DNA from: Undibacterium umbellatum
GTDB lineage: Bacteria > Pseudomonadota > Gammaproteobacteria > Burkholderiales > Burkholderiaceae_D
Direction: 5' to 3'
NCBI RefSeq assembly: GCF_014284125.1
Contig: NZ_JACOFX010000027.1
Span: 1 to 45,424 of the forward strand
DNA length: 45,424 nt
Position 1 is the stretch's first letter; the number at the start of each line of letters is the position of its first letter. Both the position numbers and the translations under genes were made by a program. Shown here in pieces: positions 32,455-40,741 of the stretch. The notes under the pieces were generated by a model, which had not been told where the DNA came from, searched no databases, and saw nothing but the letters and a program-made list of their open reading frames with translations.

Positions 32455-33006
32455 ATGAAAGAAACTATGAAAAATTTACATTCCGCTTGCCGTGCCTGGA
32501 TGCTGAGTTGTTTGCTTGTCTTCATCCCTGTAGGGATAAGCTGTGCACAATCACCCTTGCCCCCCGCGTTAGACTCAAGAATCTCAGGATACGCAAGAGA
32601 GATGGGGACAATTGGATTTCTTGAAAAAACCAAATTGGGCATGTCGTATTGCGGTGTAACTTACCAGGATTTGGCAGGAAAGGCAACGCGAGAAAAAACT
32701 GCTTTTGAAATAAGAAACAAGGAATATGCAGAGTTGGTTGAAGCTGGCAGGCCAACATTCTATTTGTTAGTTGCAGAAATTGAAGGTAATTCACCTCGAC
32801 AGGTAGCTACTTTTTGGGACAGCAAGACGGCAGAATCACAGGAGCAGACTTTAAATAAATGGAAGCAGGGTCTGCTAAAAGACTGGACCTCTTGCCTGGC
32901 TTTTATTGAAAGCGTACAGCGTGGCCAATATGAGATTAAGGTCATTTATCCCGAGATCTACCAGTCTGTCATGGCACGTAAAGAATCCAATAACCAGAAG
33001 CCTTGA
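32455..33006 (+). CDS. Hypothetical exported protein (183 aa)
   Basis: The frame begins 5 bases after the previous gene; ATG 32467 (MKNLHSACRAW) is a likely alternative start. A signal peptide ends near residue 32 (LLVFIPVGISCAQS). The mature domain is helical with two Cys (MSYCGVTY and TSCLAFIE). It shares no recognised family but is of the same type as its co-transcribed partner: small, exported and Cys-bridged. Confidence 0.6.
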   Translation: MKETMKNLHSACRAWMLSCLLVFIPVGISCAQSPLPPALDSRISGYAREMGTIGFLEKTKLGMSYCGVTYQDLAGKATREKTAFEIRNKEYAELVEAGRPTFYLLVAEIEGNSPRQVATFWDSKTAESQEQTLNKWKQGLLKDWTSCLAFIESVQRGQYEIKVIYPEIYQSVMARKESNNQKP

Positions 33007-33159
33007 CCGTGCAGGGCGATTAGCTTCAAGCGGCCCGGCCTGTCTTCTTGCCTCTGCGGGATTTGACATCAAGCGTTGATGGAGCGGCGCAAATCATAAT
33101 AATATTGGCTCTTACTTTGGGCTTGAATCTACTCTTTAGTATTTATTGGAAATCTCCTT

Positions 33160-34257
33160 ATGTTCAACTGGCCAGGTCAATCTAAATCATCTCCATCAAC
33201 CGAAAACCAAACCGCAAAAGCACTCACTACTGAAGAACAGGCCGAGCAATTGTGGCAAGCCGTTTATGAGGCGCGGGCAGCGGCTTACAGTGAACAGTTT
33301 GGTCCGCTGCCAGCTGATATCCTGAAGATGATGAATCTGAGCGGCGTCTGGCCGGGCGGTGGTTTGTATCAATTGGCGGCACCGCAGTTGTCGGCGACAG
33401 CGTGGCTGAGCTCCAGTTTTGGACTGAGCAATCCGGATATGCCAACGACTGTGATATCGGAGGAAGTGAGCAGTGAGCACGATCACTTGGGCCGCCCGAC
33501 AAGAACCACGACGCGGCTGCTAAGCAAGGACAATATGGCGACTTACCCTGGTCGCCCTGGCTATGGCTATGAATTCATGGTCTTGACGCAAGGGCAGGAA
33601 GAATGGCCATTGTGGTTATTGCAATGGGCGGTAAATAGCGAGATCCAGCAAGATGTCGATTTCCTGGGGCGTGTCGATCAATACCAGGGCATGACAGTCG
33701 AAGACATTTACGTCGGTGGCGAGCAGATGGTGAATATCCTCATCACCAGGGCGCGCGCACCCTTGCCAGCCACGATCAGCCTGCCAAACGGTGAGATGAG
33801 CCTGCTGGTCGCCACCACCATTACCGATGATGAAATGATCTGGTCCAAGACCAATGGCCGCAATGCCCTCATGAACTTGCTGCAAAAGTCGGGCGTGGGC
33901 CAGTTCAGCCATCCAGACCGGCCTTCGGTCATTCATCCGCAAGGGGTGGACTATGCCAGCATCAAGAGCCGCGAACAGGCAGAAGCGCTGGCTGAGCAAG
34001 GTTTGCTGCGCAGGGGCTATTTGTTCCCGCTCCAGTTTGGCGGCGAAGAGACGGCCTTCAATGTTGCCTACATGCCGCGCCAGGGTTACATGCGCAAACT
34101 GTTTGCCGACAAGCAAATTAATGAGTTGGTGCAGCAAGGCCAGATCCAGAACTACCAGGCGCACCCTGAATACCTGGGCGACAGTTTTATCCCCAAACGC
34201 ATACGCATACAAGCCACAGGTGATGCGAACCTGAATTTTGATATAGACATGTATTAA
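33160..34257 (+). CDS. SUFU-like (suppressor of fused) domain protein (365 aa)
   Basis: After a Ser/Thr-rich N-terminus the segment YGYEFMVLTQGQEEWPLWLL near residues 135-155 is the central signature of bacterial SUFU domains. A second region (LLVATTITDDEMIWSKTNGR) follows near residue 225. The C-terminal 80 residues form a separate part ending in NLNFDIDMY. In bacteria such proteins are mostly found as immunity proteins in toxin loci or as lone genes. No signal peptide, so cytoplasmic. Confidence 0.6.
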   Translation: MFNWPGQSKSSPSTENQTAKALTTEEQAEQLWQAVYEARAAAYSEQFGPLPADILKMMNLSGVWPGGGLYQLAAPQLSATAWLSSSFGLSNPDMPTTVISEEVSSEHDHLGRPTRTTTRLLSKDNMATYPGRPGYGYEFMVLTQGQEEWPLWLLQWAVNSEIQQDVDFLGRVDQYQGMTVEDIYVGGEQMVNILITRARAPLPATISLPNGEMSLLVATTITDDEMIWSKTNGRNALMNLLQKSGVGQFSHPDRPSVIHPQGVDYASIKSREQAEALAEQGLLRRGYLFPLQFGGEETAFNVAYMPRQGYMRKLFADKQINELVQQGQIQNYQAHPEYLGDSFIPKRIRIQATGDANLNFDIDMY

Positions 34258-34637
34258 CGGCTTGTTATTTTGAGAACTGCAGACTGCCCAAGCACATCAG
34301 CCTTGTGATACTGCTGGCAGTGAGCAACTACTGCCCGAAACCTGCACGACATGCAATGAGAGTAATGACAAAGCCAGTCTCATCAGCAATAAACTTGTGG
34401 CGCTGCCTCACCGAAAGAACGGCAAGAACTGACATGAAGTTTAACATCACTGCATTACTCTGGCTGGCAGGAGCCTGGCTTGCCAGTAATCGCTGCGGGG
34501 AGGGGGGGTATCTAGGGAATTATTGCGCCTAAATGAGAGAGGTGGAGTTGCCCCCACCTCTGGATTATCGGCCTCTCAGTTACCTGCCTGGCTTGTCGTA
34601 CACACACCGCTTTGTTGATGCGTGCTAGTGGTCGTGC
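34258..34637. other. Intergenic region with a possible short exported peptide
   Basis: The plus strand from ATG 34434 encodes a signal-like peptide (MKFNITALLWLAGAWLA) that ends soon after a run of seven G. The G-run could make a frameshift, but there is no ribosome site and no downstream continuation was found, so it is not called as a gene. Confidence 0.35.
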
Positions 34638-35141
34638 TTACAGGCTCTTCGGTGTTTTGGTTTTGATACTACCCCAATTCATTTCTGCTTTTTTCAGATT
34701 GCCTGGTACGTCTTCCAGCCATTTCTTTTGTACGTCTTTGTTCACATTCAGATAGAGTTTGCCATCAACGACGCGCCAAGCTTGCGGATCGCCATCCAGT
34801 TTCTTTTCCAGGGCGACACCCATGGCGCAGAAGCCGCCGTATTGTGGGGCGTACTTGGCGGGGTCGGTCTTGAATTTGTCACGGTTTTCTGTTGATGCAA
34901 AATGATAGGTCACGCCATCATGGGCCGCAGTGATGCTGGACTTGCCCATCGTTGGCGCACTGGCAGTGAAGTAAGCGACCGGGTCAAAACCTTTCAGACC
35001 TACGCCTTTAGCGTCAACATTGACGGCGCTGCTTGAGTTTTCATCATAAGCCATGGCGATTTGTGGCAGGCTGCCTATCATCGTCATCGAAGCGGCCATC
35101 ACGGCCAGAGCAAGGCGACGGTTAAGAGAGAATTTTTGCAT
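34638..35141 (-). CDS. Exported YHS domain protein (167 aa)
   Basis: A signal peptide (RRLALAVMAASMTMI...AMA) is followed by GLKGFDPVAYFTASAPTMGK, HFASTENRDKFKTDPAKYAP and YGGFCAMGVALEKK. These are the core of the YHS-type family seen in many proteobacterial periplasmic proteins. The Cys of GGFCAMG and nearby residues may bind metal or heme; this is not proven for the family. A related gene lies at 40213-40722. Confidence 0.88.
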   Translation of the reverse strand: MQKFSLNRRLALAVMAASMTMIGSLPQIAMAYDENSSSAVNVDAKGVGLKGFDPVAYFTASAPTMGKSSITAAHDGVTYHFASTENRDKFKTDPAKYAPQYGGFCAMGVALEKKLDGDPQAWRVVDGKLYLNVNKDVQKKWLEDVPGNLKKAEMNWGSIKTKTPKSL

Positions 35142-35473
35142 GATGTTTCCTTATAAAGAAAGATGAAAGTTTCTGAGATCTTTGCACGGCAAACTTGCCG
35201 GTGAGAGAACTATAGTTATTTCATTCTTGATTGAGAATATGCAAAAAAAGGAATCAATGATTCCATTTATCGGAATAATGGTGTGACGGTGGTGTGTCAT
35301 GGCATTGGTATGACTGGCCATGCCAGGATTTGTACGCCCGCCAATGACAGCAGTGCAGGAAACATCAATAGATGATGAAAAGCTCAAACGGCAGAAATCT
35401 GATCACCGTGAAGAGCCCTTGTCTCCAGGGGCTGTCCTTCGCCACTGGCCCTGACAGGGCGCAGTGTTGATTG
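35142..35473. other. Region between YHS and TetR genes
   Basis: No gene is supported; the minus-strand 78-codon frame here lacks a ribosome site and coding composition. The part near the YHS start should contain its promoter. Confidence 0.4.
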
Positions 35474-36091
35474 TCACTCAGGCCATGCGTGCATCGCCAA
35501 GTCGGCAATCGCCGCCAGGCTGGCCTGGCTGGCACCATCTTGCGCCTGTATGGCCATGCCCTGTATGGTGGCGGCAAAATATCCGGCAAGGCTAATGAGC
35601 TCAGCATCACCAGGGATTTCTCCGCGCTGCTGGCCAAGTTGCAGACGCGCCAGAATCGCCTCACGCGCAGATACTCTGCACGCTGTCAGATGGCGGGCGA
35701 CCTGGGCTACATCAGGTGCGCTATGCAATACCCCGGTCGACACCATGCAACCTGTGGGCGTCGTGCCCCCTGCGAACTGTACGGCTGCATTGTGCAGCAT
35801 TTGGTGGACGGCTTCCCTGGTGTTCGTGTCAGCTGCAAAGGCCTTGCCCATGAAGTTGCCATAATTGGCAATGTAGTAATTGATGGCTTCCTGATACAAA
35901 ACTTCTTTTGATCCAAATGCGGCATACAGACTTGGCGGCGAAATGCCCATGGCATGGGTCAGCATGGATGTCGAGGTGCCTTCAAATCCATGACGCCAGA
36001 ATAATTCCATGGCCTTATGCAAGGCTTGTTCGCGGTCAAAGGCGCGTGGGCGGCCAGCGTGGCGCTTGTTGGTTGATTGTTCTGTGTTCAT
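35474..36091 (-). CDS. TetR/AcrR-family regulator, divergent from the MDR gene
   Basis: The 205-residue protein starts with a basic arm (TNKRHAGRPRAFDRE). The TetR helix-turn-helix follows: KAMELFWRHGFEGTSTSML, then GISPPSLYAAFGSKEVLY at about residues 45-65. The C-terminal domain contains TPTGCMVSTGVLHSAPD, as in the AcuR/YxaF-like group, with one Cys in the ligand area. The 16-bp palindromes between it and the divergent dehydrogenase are its likely operators. It probably represses both genes until an aldehyde- or enone-like ligand appears; the ligand is an inference. Confidence 0.92.
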   Translation of the reverse strand: MNTEQSTNKRHAGRPRAFDREQALHKAMELFWRHGFEGTSTSMLTHAMGISPPSLYAAFGSKEVLYQEAINYYIANYGNFMGKAFAADTNTREAVHQMLHNAAVQFAGGTTPTGCMVSTGVLHSAPDVAQVARHLTACRVSAREAILARLQLGQQRGEIPGDAELISLAGYFAATIQGMAIQAQDGASQASLAAIADLAMHAWPE

Positions 36092-36099
36092 TTTAATAT

Positions 36100-36115
36100 T
36101 GTATCACTCGTTACA
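36100..36115. promoter_or_regulatory. Second TetR operator (imperfect)
   Basis: TGTATCACTCGTTACA keeps the outer TGTA/TACA half-sites of the perfect palindrome at 36152-36167. It lies just upstream of the tetR start, preceded by the same TTTTAATAT stretch, so it could serve autoregulation. Confidence 0.6.
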
Positions 36116-36122
36116 AAATAGA

Positions 36123-36151
36123 TTGACGGCTATTTCGTCTTCGTTTTAATA
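36123..36151 (+). promoter_or_regulatory. Sigma70-type promoter of the MDR dehydrogenase
   Basis: TTGACG (36123-36128) is 17 bases before TTAATA (36146-36151). The perfect operator begins at the next base, so the repressor would cover the start of transcription. Confidence 0.7.
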
Positions 36152-36167
36152 TGTAGTGGTCACTACA
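36152..36167. promoter_or_regulatory. Perfect 16-bp palindrome, main TetR operator
   Basis: TGTAGTGGTCACTACA has 7-bp half-sites around a 2-base centre. It overlaps the expected +1 of the dehydrogenase promoter. Confidence 0.8.
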
Positions 36168-36211
36168 GAATCATCCTGATTTCTGCAAACGCAATTTTAG
36201 AAATGTAGACC

Positions 36212-37249
36212 ATGAACAATTCAGCCCACACTATCAGTCATACCCGCAGTTTCCGTTTTAATGCCGAAGGCAACAGCCTGCGCCTGCATGCGCAAACCAG
36301 TTTGCCTTCCCTGGGTGAAAACCAGGTGTTGATTCAACTCGCCGCCTATAGCCTTAACTATCGTGATTTGCTCAATATGCAAGACATCAATGGTCGCCGC
36401 GCCGACTTGATCCCTCTGTCCGACGCTGCTGGTACCGTGGTGGCGGTTGGTAAGGCAGTGAGCAACTGGCAGCCCGGTGACCGTGTCAGCCCGAACTTCT
36501 TCCCGGCTTGGCATGATGGTGTGTTCGCGCCACATCATCTGGCATCTGCCTTGGGCGGTGGCCAGGTAGATGGTGTGCTGGCAGAGCATGTGGTGCTGGA
36601 TGCAGATGCCATTGCCCGTATTCCCGCGCACCTGAGCTTTGCCCAGGCGGCTTGCCTGCCCTGTGCAGGTGTCACGGCCTGGCATGCCTTGTTCGAACGC
36701 GGCCAGTTGCAGGCTGGGCAAACCGTGCTGGTCCAGGGAACCGGGGGCGTCGCCATGATGGCCTTGCAACTGGCAACTGCGCATGGTGCCAGGGTGATCG
36801 TGACCTCGTCATCGGAAGAAAAACTGGCGCGCGCCCGCGAGCTGGGTGCCTGGCACACGATCAACTACCGCCAGACACCAGATTGGGATCTGCAGGCAAT
36901 GGCGCTCACTGAAGGGCGCGGGGTGGATCACATCCTTGAACTTGGTGGGGCAGAAACCTATCAAAAATCCATTTCAGCGGTGGCTTTTGGTGGACAGATC
37001 GCTCAGATCGGGGTGTTGACAGGCTTTAACCTGGCACCCAATATGCTGCCTCTGCAATTTAAGAATGCCAACGTGAATGGTATTTGTGTCGGCTCTGTGG
37101 CACACCTGCGTGCCCTCAATCAATTTATGGAGCAGCATCAGATCACGCCACTGATTGATAAGACTTTTGCTTTTGAAGACAGTGCGGCCGCATTTGAACA
37201 TCTGCGTAGTGCAGCGCACATGGGTAAAGTTGTGATACAGAATAGCTGA
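36212..37249 (+). CDS. MDR-superfamily zinc-independent oxidoreductase (345 aa)
   Basis: Medium-chain dehydrogenase/reductase of the quinone-oxidoreductase type. The N-terminal GroES-like domain has SLNYRDLLNMQ and DAAGTVVAVGKAVSNWQPGD. The cofactor domain has VLVQGTGGVAMMALQLA (AXXGXXG-like loop), then HGARVIVTSSSEEKL. The catalytic zinc ligands (Cys/His) of alcohol dehydrogenases are not seen at the expected places, so it is more likely an NADPH-dependent reductase of quinones or enones. It is divergent from a TetR regulator with operator sites overlapping its promoter. Confidence 0.9.
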   Translation: MNNSAHTISHTRSFRFNAEGNSLRLHAQTSLPSLGENQVLIQLAAYSLNYRDLLNMQDINGRRADLIPLSDAAGTVVAVGKAVSNWQPGDRVSPNFFPAWHDGVFAPHHLASALGGGQVDGVLAEHVVLDADAIARIPAHLSFAQAACLPCAGVTAWHALFERGQLQAGQTVLVQGTGGVAMMALQLATAHGARVIVTSSSEEKLARARELGAWHTINYRQTPDWDLQAMALTEGRGVDHILELGGAETYQKSISAVAFGGQIAQIGVLTGFNLAPNMLPLQFKNANVNGICVGSVAHLRALNQFMEQHQITPLIDKTFAFEDSAAAFEHLRSAAHMGKVVIQNS

Positions 37250-37636
37250 TGCAGAGCAGGGCAGGTTGCGGCACAGGGGCTACCTGCCTGCAAACGAACA
37301 GGAAAGGGCGATTGCAGGCAAAGCAGGTGCTGGCAAGACTTGCCTCGCTCAGGCACTGCGATCTGACGGGTAGCCAGATTGCGCAACCGTGTGCAAGCCC
37401 CTGGACATGTGACCGGACAAGTGGGTGAATTGCGCGAGTTTGTGGCGGTTGATGTCGGCTAACTATTCGCCAGACAATTGTTCCAGTTCTATTGGCGAGG
37501 CACGCATTTTGCAAGGGTAAATGTGTCACTAATTAGCCTTTCGCGAGGCAAATCATGCTTCTAACCGATGACACTTCTGCCTTGCGTTACGACCATCTCC
37601 CCAGGTTTTTCACGCACTCCGTTACGTCAAAACAGT
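37250..37636. other. Intergenic region between convergent genes
   Basis: No supported gene is present. A short open stretch ending near 37461 (VTGQVGELREFVAVDVG) has coding-like composition and may be a remnant. Confidence 0.35.
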
Positions 37637-38539
37637 TTACTTTACAAGTTCGTCGAAGTACCGACAGACAATTTGGTAAAAACGTGCCACGTGAACCGGT
37701 TTTTCGCTCTGGTAGGCGTGTATGGCATGCACTGGCCAATGCGGGCCGGTGAACTGCGGTAGCACGCGCACCAACTCTCCGCTTTGCAGCAATGGTTTGG
37801 CTACGACGTCTGGGATTAACACCAAGCCCATATTGCGCAAGGCCAGCTCAATCGCGCTGGGCAGCGTGTTGACTTGGGCAAATCTGTAGAGGTTGACCAT
37901 GGTCTTGTCTTGGGTCGCAACATGCTGCACGGCCATGTGGCGTTGCTGCCAACTGGCGGCAATCCAACGGTGTTCAGCAAGATCCGACAAGGTTTTTGGC
38001 TGACCACTGCGGCGCAGATACAGCGGACTCGCACAAAACACTTCAATCATTTGCCCTACCGGCAAGGCTCGGTAGCTGCTATCGGGCAGCTCGCCTGCAT
38101 GAATCGCCACATCTAAACCATGTGTCACCAAGTCAAGCTCGCTGTCGCTGGCGATCAGATCGGGCTCCAGACCGGGGTATTCTTGACACAGCAGTTCAAT
38201 CGCTGGCAAGGCAACGTTTGAGGCCAGAGCATGGGGGAAAGTCACCGCAAATCTCCCCTTGGGGGCTAAGCCGGCTTCAGTAACGTCCGCGAACACCATG
38301 TCGAGTTGATCGTGCAGTAGCTGACAGCGTTGCAGCAGTTTTTCGCCCAATGCGGTCGCCGCCACGCCGCGGGTGGTGCGGTTGAGCAGACGCGCGCCGA
38401 TATCCAACTCCAGGGCTTTGATCTGCTGGCTGACCGCCGACTTGGTGATGTCGAGCTCCTCTGCTGCCTGCGTGAACGAACCTTTGCGGGCCACCAGGGC
38501 GAATACCATCAGTCGGGACAAGTTCTTTATATTGTTCAT
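37637..38539 (-). CDS. LysR-family transcriptional regulator
   Basis: The start at 38539 (MNNIKNLSRLMVFALV) gives 300 residues. The LysR helix-turn-helix is clear: FTQAAEELDITKSAVSQQIK, then LELDIGARLLNRTTRGVAAT. The C-terminal effector domain has FAVTFPHALASNVALPAIEL and GLVLIPDVVAKPLL. It is divergent from a carboxymuconolactone-decarboxylase-type gene, whose expression it probably controls together with the following DUF1330 gene. The AT-rich 150-base gap between the divergent genes holds the control region. Confidence 0.93.
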   Translation of the reverse strand: MNNIKNLSRLMVFALVARKGSFTQAAEELDITKSAVSQQIKALELDIGARLLNRTTRGVAATALGEKLLQRCQLLHDQLDMVFADVTEAGLAPKGRFAVTFPHALASNVALPAIELLCQEYPGLEPDLIASDSELDLVTHGLDVAIHAGELPDSSYRALPVGQMIEVFCASPLYLRRSGQPKTLSDLAEHRWIAASWQQRHMAVQHVATQDKTMVNLYRFAQVNTLPSAIELALRNMGLVLIPDVVAKPLLQSGELVRVLPQFTGPHWPVHAIHAYQSEKPVHVARFYQIVCRYFDELVK

Positions 38540-38691
38540 ATAAACTAAACTATAAATCAAATAATCTAATATTGTTTAAATATTGTTTCATCCATACACT
38601 TACATTCATCTGAGCCAGACCTGTTGCCGTAAGGGCCTACAGGCTGACTTAGTGAACCTATTTTTCGGCCTCAACCCACAAAGGAAATCCC

Positions 38692-39276
38692 ATGCTATCT
38701 GCCTACAAACTAACCCTGCCCGCGCTGACCATCGAAACCGCGTCACCCAGCGCCAGCGCCCTGCTCAAGGGTGCGAAAGCCAATTTTGGCTTTGTGCCCA
38801 ACATGTTTACCCACATGGCACATGTACCCGGCTTGCTTTCGACTTACTTCCATGGCTACGAGCAGTTCCGCGCCAACTCTGGCTTCACGGCCGTTGAGCA
38901 AGAAGTGGTGTTTTTGACGATCTCGATCGAGAACGGTTGCGAGTATTGCGTCTCGGCGCATAGCATGGTTGCCGATGCGATGTCCAAGGTTCCTACCGAC
39001 GTGACCAATGCACTGCGCGATGGCAAGCCGGTGACTGATGCTAAATTGGCCGCGCTGGCTACCTTCACCCGCACCATGGTGGTCACCCGTGGACTGCCAA
39101 GCCAGGCCGACGTAACCCAGTTTTTGGCGGCTGGCTATACCGAGACGCAAATTCTGGAAGTGATTTTGGCCATCTCGCTCAAAACCATCAGCAACTACAC
39201 CAACCATCTGGCGCACACAAATGTGGACGCCGCGTTTGCATCACACGTTTGGAAAGATGCCAGGGCCGCCAAATAA
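38692..39276 (+). CDS. Carboxymuconolactone decarboxylase/AhpD-type protein
   Basis: The 194-residue helical protein contains ENGCEYCVSAHSMVADAM near residues 81-98. This is the C-x2-C-x3-H motif with preceding Glu that is used for peroxide reduction in AhpD-type enzymes. It belongs to the peroxidase-related branch (LKGAKANFGFVPNMF at the N-terminus). Probable role is a thiol-based antioxidant, or detoxification of an electrophile. It is divergent from the LysR gene and followed by DUF1330 in the same direction. Confidence 0.88.
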   Translation: MLSAYKLTLPALTIETASPSASALLKGAKANFGFVPNMFTHMAHVPGLLSTYFHGYEQFRANSGFTAVEQEVVFLTISIENGCEYCVSAHSMVADAMSKVPTDVTNALRDGKPVTDAKLAALATFTRTMVVTRGLPSQADVTQFLAAGYTETQILEVILAISLKTISNYTNHLAHTNVDAAFASHVWKDARAAK

Positions 39277-39339
39277 GACTCTCACAGCGTCCGGACAGGG
39301 CGCTGTGATCTCACCACCATTTGAAATCAAAGGACTCCT

Positions 39340-39621
39340 ATGCCCGCATACATCACCGTGAATTTCACGCCCGTTGACAAAGAAAAAATGCAGCAGTACG
39401 GCGCTGCCGTGCCTGCGACCTTGGCCACCTACTCCGGTGAGTACTTGGTGAAGGGCCCTGCCGAGCAACTGTTGGGTAACACCGGCTTTCAAATGCAGGT
39501 GATCTTGGTTTTTCCAACCAAAGAGCTGGCCACTGGCTGGTACCACTCGCCCGAGTACCAGAGATTGGTGCCGGTACGTGACGCCGGGATGCGCTCCCAG
39601 TTTCAGTTGATCGGTTCCTGA
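39340..39621 (+). CDS. DUF1330 family protein (93 aa)
   Basis: A short dimeric alpha/beta-barrel type protein: MPAYITVNFTPVDKEKMQQY, later TGFQMQVILVFPTKELATGW and YHSPEYQRLVPVRDAG. These match DUF1330, related to the EthD/dimeric ferredoxin-like fold. It lies 63 bases after the AhpD-type gene and is presumably co-transcribed. Function is unknown. Confidence 0.92.
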   Translation: MPAYITVNFTPVDKEKMQQYGAAVPATLATYSGEYLVKGPAEQLLGNTGFQMQVILVFPTKELATGWYHSPEYQRLVPVRDAGMRSQFQLIGS

Positions 39622-40212
39622 TTTACGGCGTCTTTGCATGAATCGAAAGTTTGGTTGGAAAGTATGCAATCTGGCATGATTTTGCAATAATCCAGACCCC
39701 AAGAACGCGACGCCATACAAATTTAACGAAAGTCGCAGTACAAGGTGAGTACTCGCCTTAAGCGAAGTAATCTTGTGAAAAAAACGAAGTAACAGTGCGA
39801 ACAAACGAATATGGTTTTCATTCAAGCGAATATAACCAATAAAAATCAACGACTTATCTTATGGTGCGAAGTAATTCTGAGAAAAAGTGAATGTTCGATC
39901 CGAGTTGTATTTTTAGCATTGTATGGATGCCAGCGGACGTATACTTAAACGCCAAGTGTGCCAATCCTATTCGTCGGCTTTCAGTAGATCCACGTACTCA
40001 ATCCAGTCTATCCATGACGCTTCCAGCGGTTTGCTCATTTCATGCAGTCCATGTCAATATCATCATAGGCTGGGTGATTCGCTTCCCACTGCGGCTATGG
40101 CATGCATGATGCTCCGATATGATCATCTCGCTTAACGGGACAAAACCATCAATTCTTGGGTTCAAGCTCGATCGATGTCCGTTAGATTTGGTTTCTGCGG
40201 CTGATTCCTCGT
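39622..40212. other. 590-base AT-rich gap with short degenerate repeats
   Basis: No gene is supported on either strand. GCGAAGTAAT-type words recur near 39761 and 39868, each followed by a GTGAAAAA- or GAGAAAAA-like tail. Composition shifts here towards the lower GC of the 40-45 kb operon, so this may mark the boundary of an acquired segment. Confidence 0.45.
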
Positions 40213-40722
40213 TTAGTCTTTGCTTTCAGCATTTCGGGTTGCCAGTAAGGCCTTCTTCTTTTCTGGCCAATTGCTATCAGCTAACTTTACTTTTTCAGGA
40301 ATGTCGCGTACCCATAGCCAATGGGCAAATTGATTCGTATTGAGGTAAAGTTTGTCATTTTCGATCTTCCAGCGATGTGGGTCGCCGGATGCGTAAATAT
40401 TGTTGGCCATACCAAAGGCGCAATGCCCACCATATTGCGGCGCATATTTTTCAGGGTTCGTCATGAATAGCTCGCGGTTGAGCTCTGAAACAAAATGCCA
40501 CGTCGCACCTTCCCATATAAAAGAATACGCCGCGTTGCCGCGTACAGGCTTTTCGTCCGTAAAATAGGCAACAGTGTCATATCCATCTACTGCGGGGCCA
40601 TTTTTGGCTCCATAGATTGCAGATTGATTGCCAGATTGTGCGTGCGCATATTGTACGAACTGAAAGAACAACAATATGGGCAATATGAGAAAAGCACGAG
40701 GTATCCCTAAACTGAATTTCAT
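40213..40722 (-). CDS. Exported YHS domain protein, last gene of the KAS III operon
   Basis: The start at 40722 (MKFSLGIPRAFLILPI) gives a signal peptide ending near residue 28 (FVQYAHAQS). The YHS core is VDGYDTVAYFTDEKPVRGN, HFVSELNRELFMTNPEKYAP and YGGHCAFGMANNIYASGD. It is clearly homologous to the protein at 34638 but well diverged, with His in place of Phe before the Cys. It begins 19 bases after the permease gene. A role as a metal-binding or heme-binding periplasmic partner is only inferred. Confidence 0.87.
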   Translation of the reverse strand: MKFSLGIPRAFLILPILLFFQFVQYAHAQSGNQSAIYGAKNGPAVDGYDTVAYFTDEKPVRGNAAYSFIWEGATWHFVSELNRELFMTNPEKYAPQYGGHCAFGMANNIYASGDPHRWKIENDKLYLNTNQFAHWLWVRDIPEKVKLADSNWPEKKKALLATRNAESKD

Positions 40723-40741
40723 AAAAGACTCCAATCAAAAG

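Noticed and set aside
35151..35387. 78-codon minus-strand frame before the YHS gene
   Set aside because: No ribosome site, poor composition and no recognisable domain.
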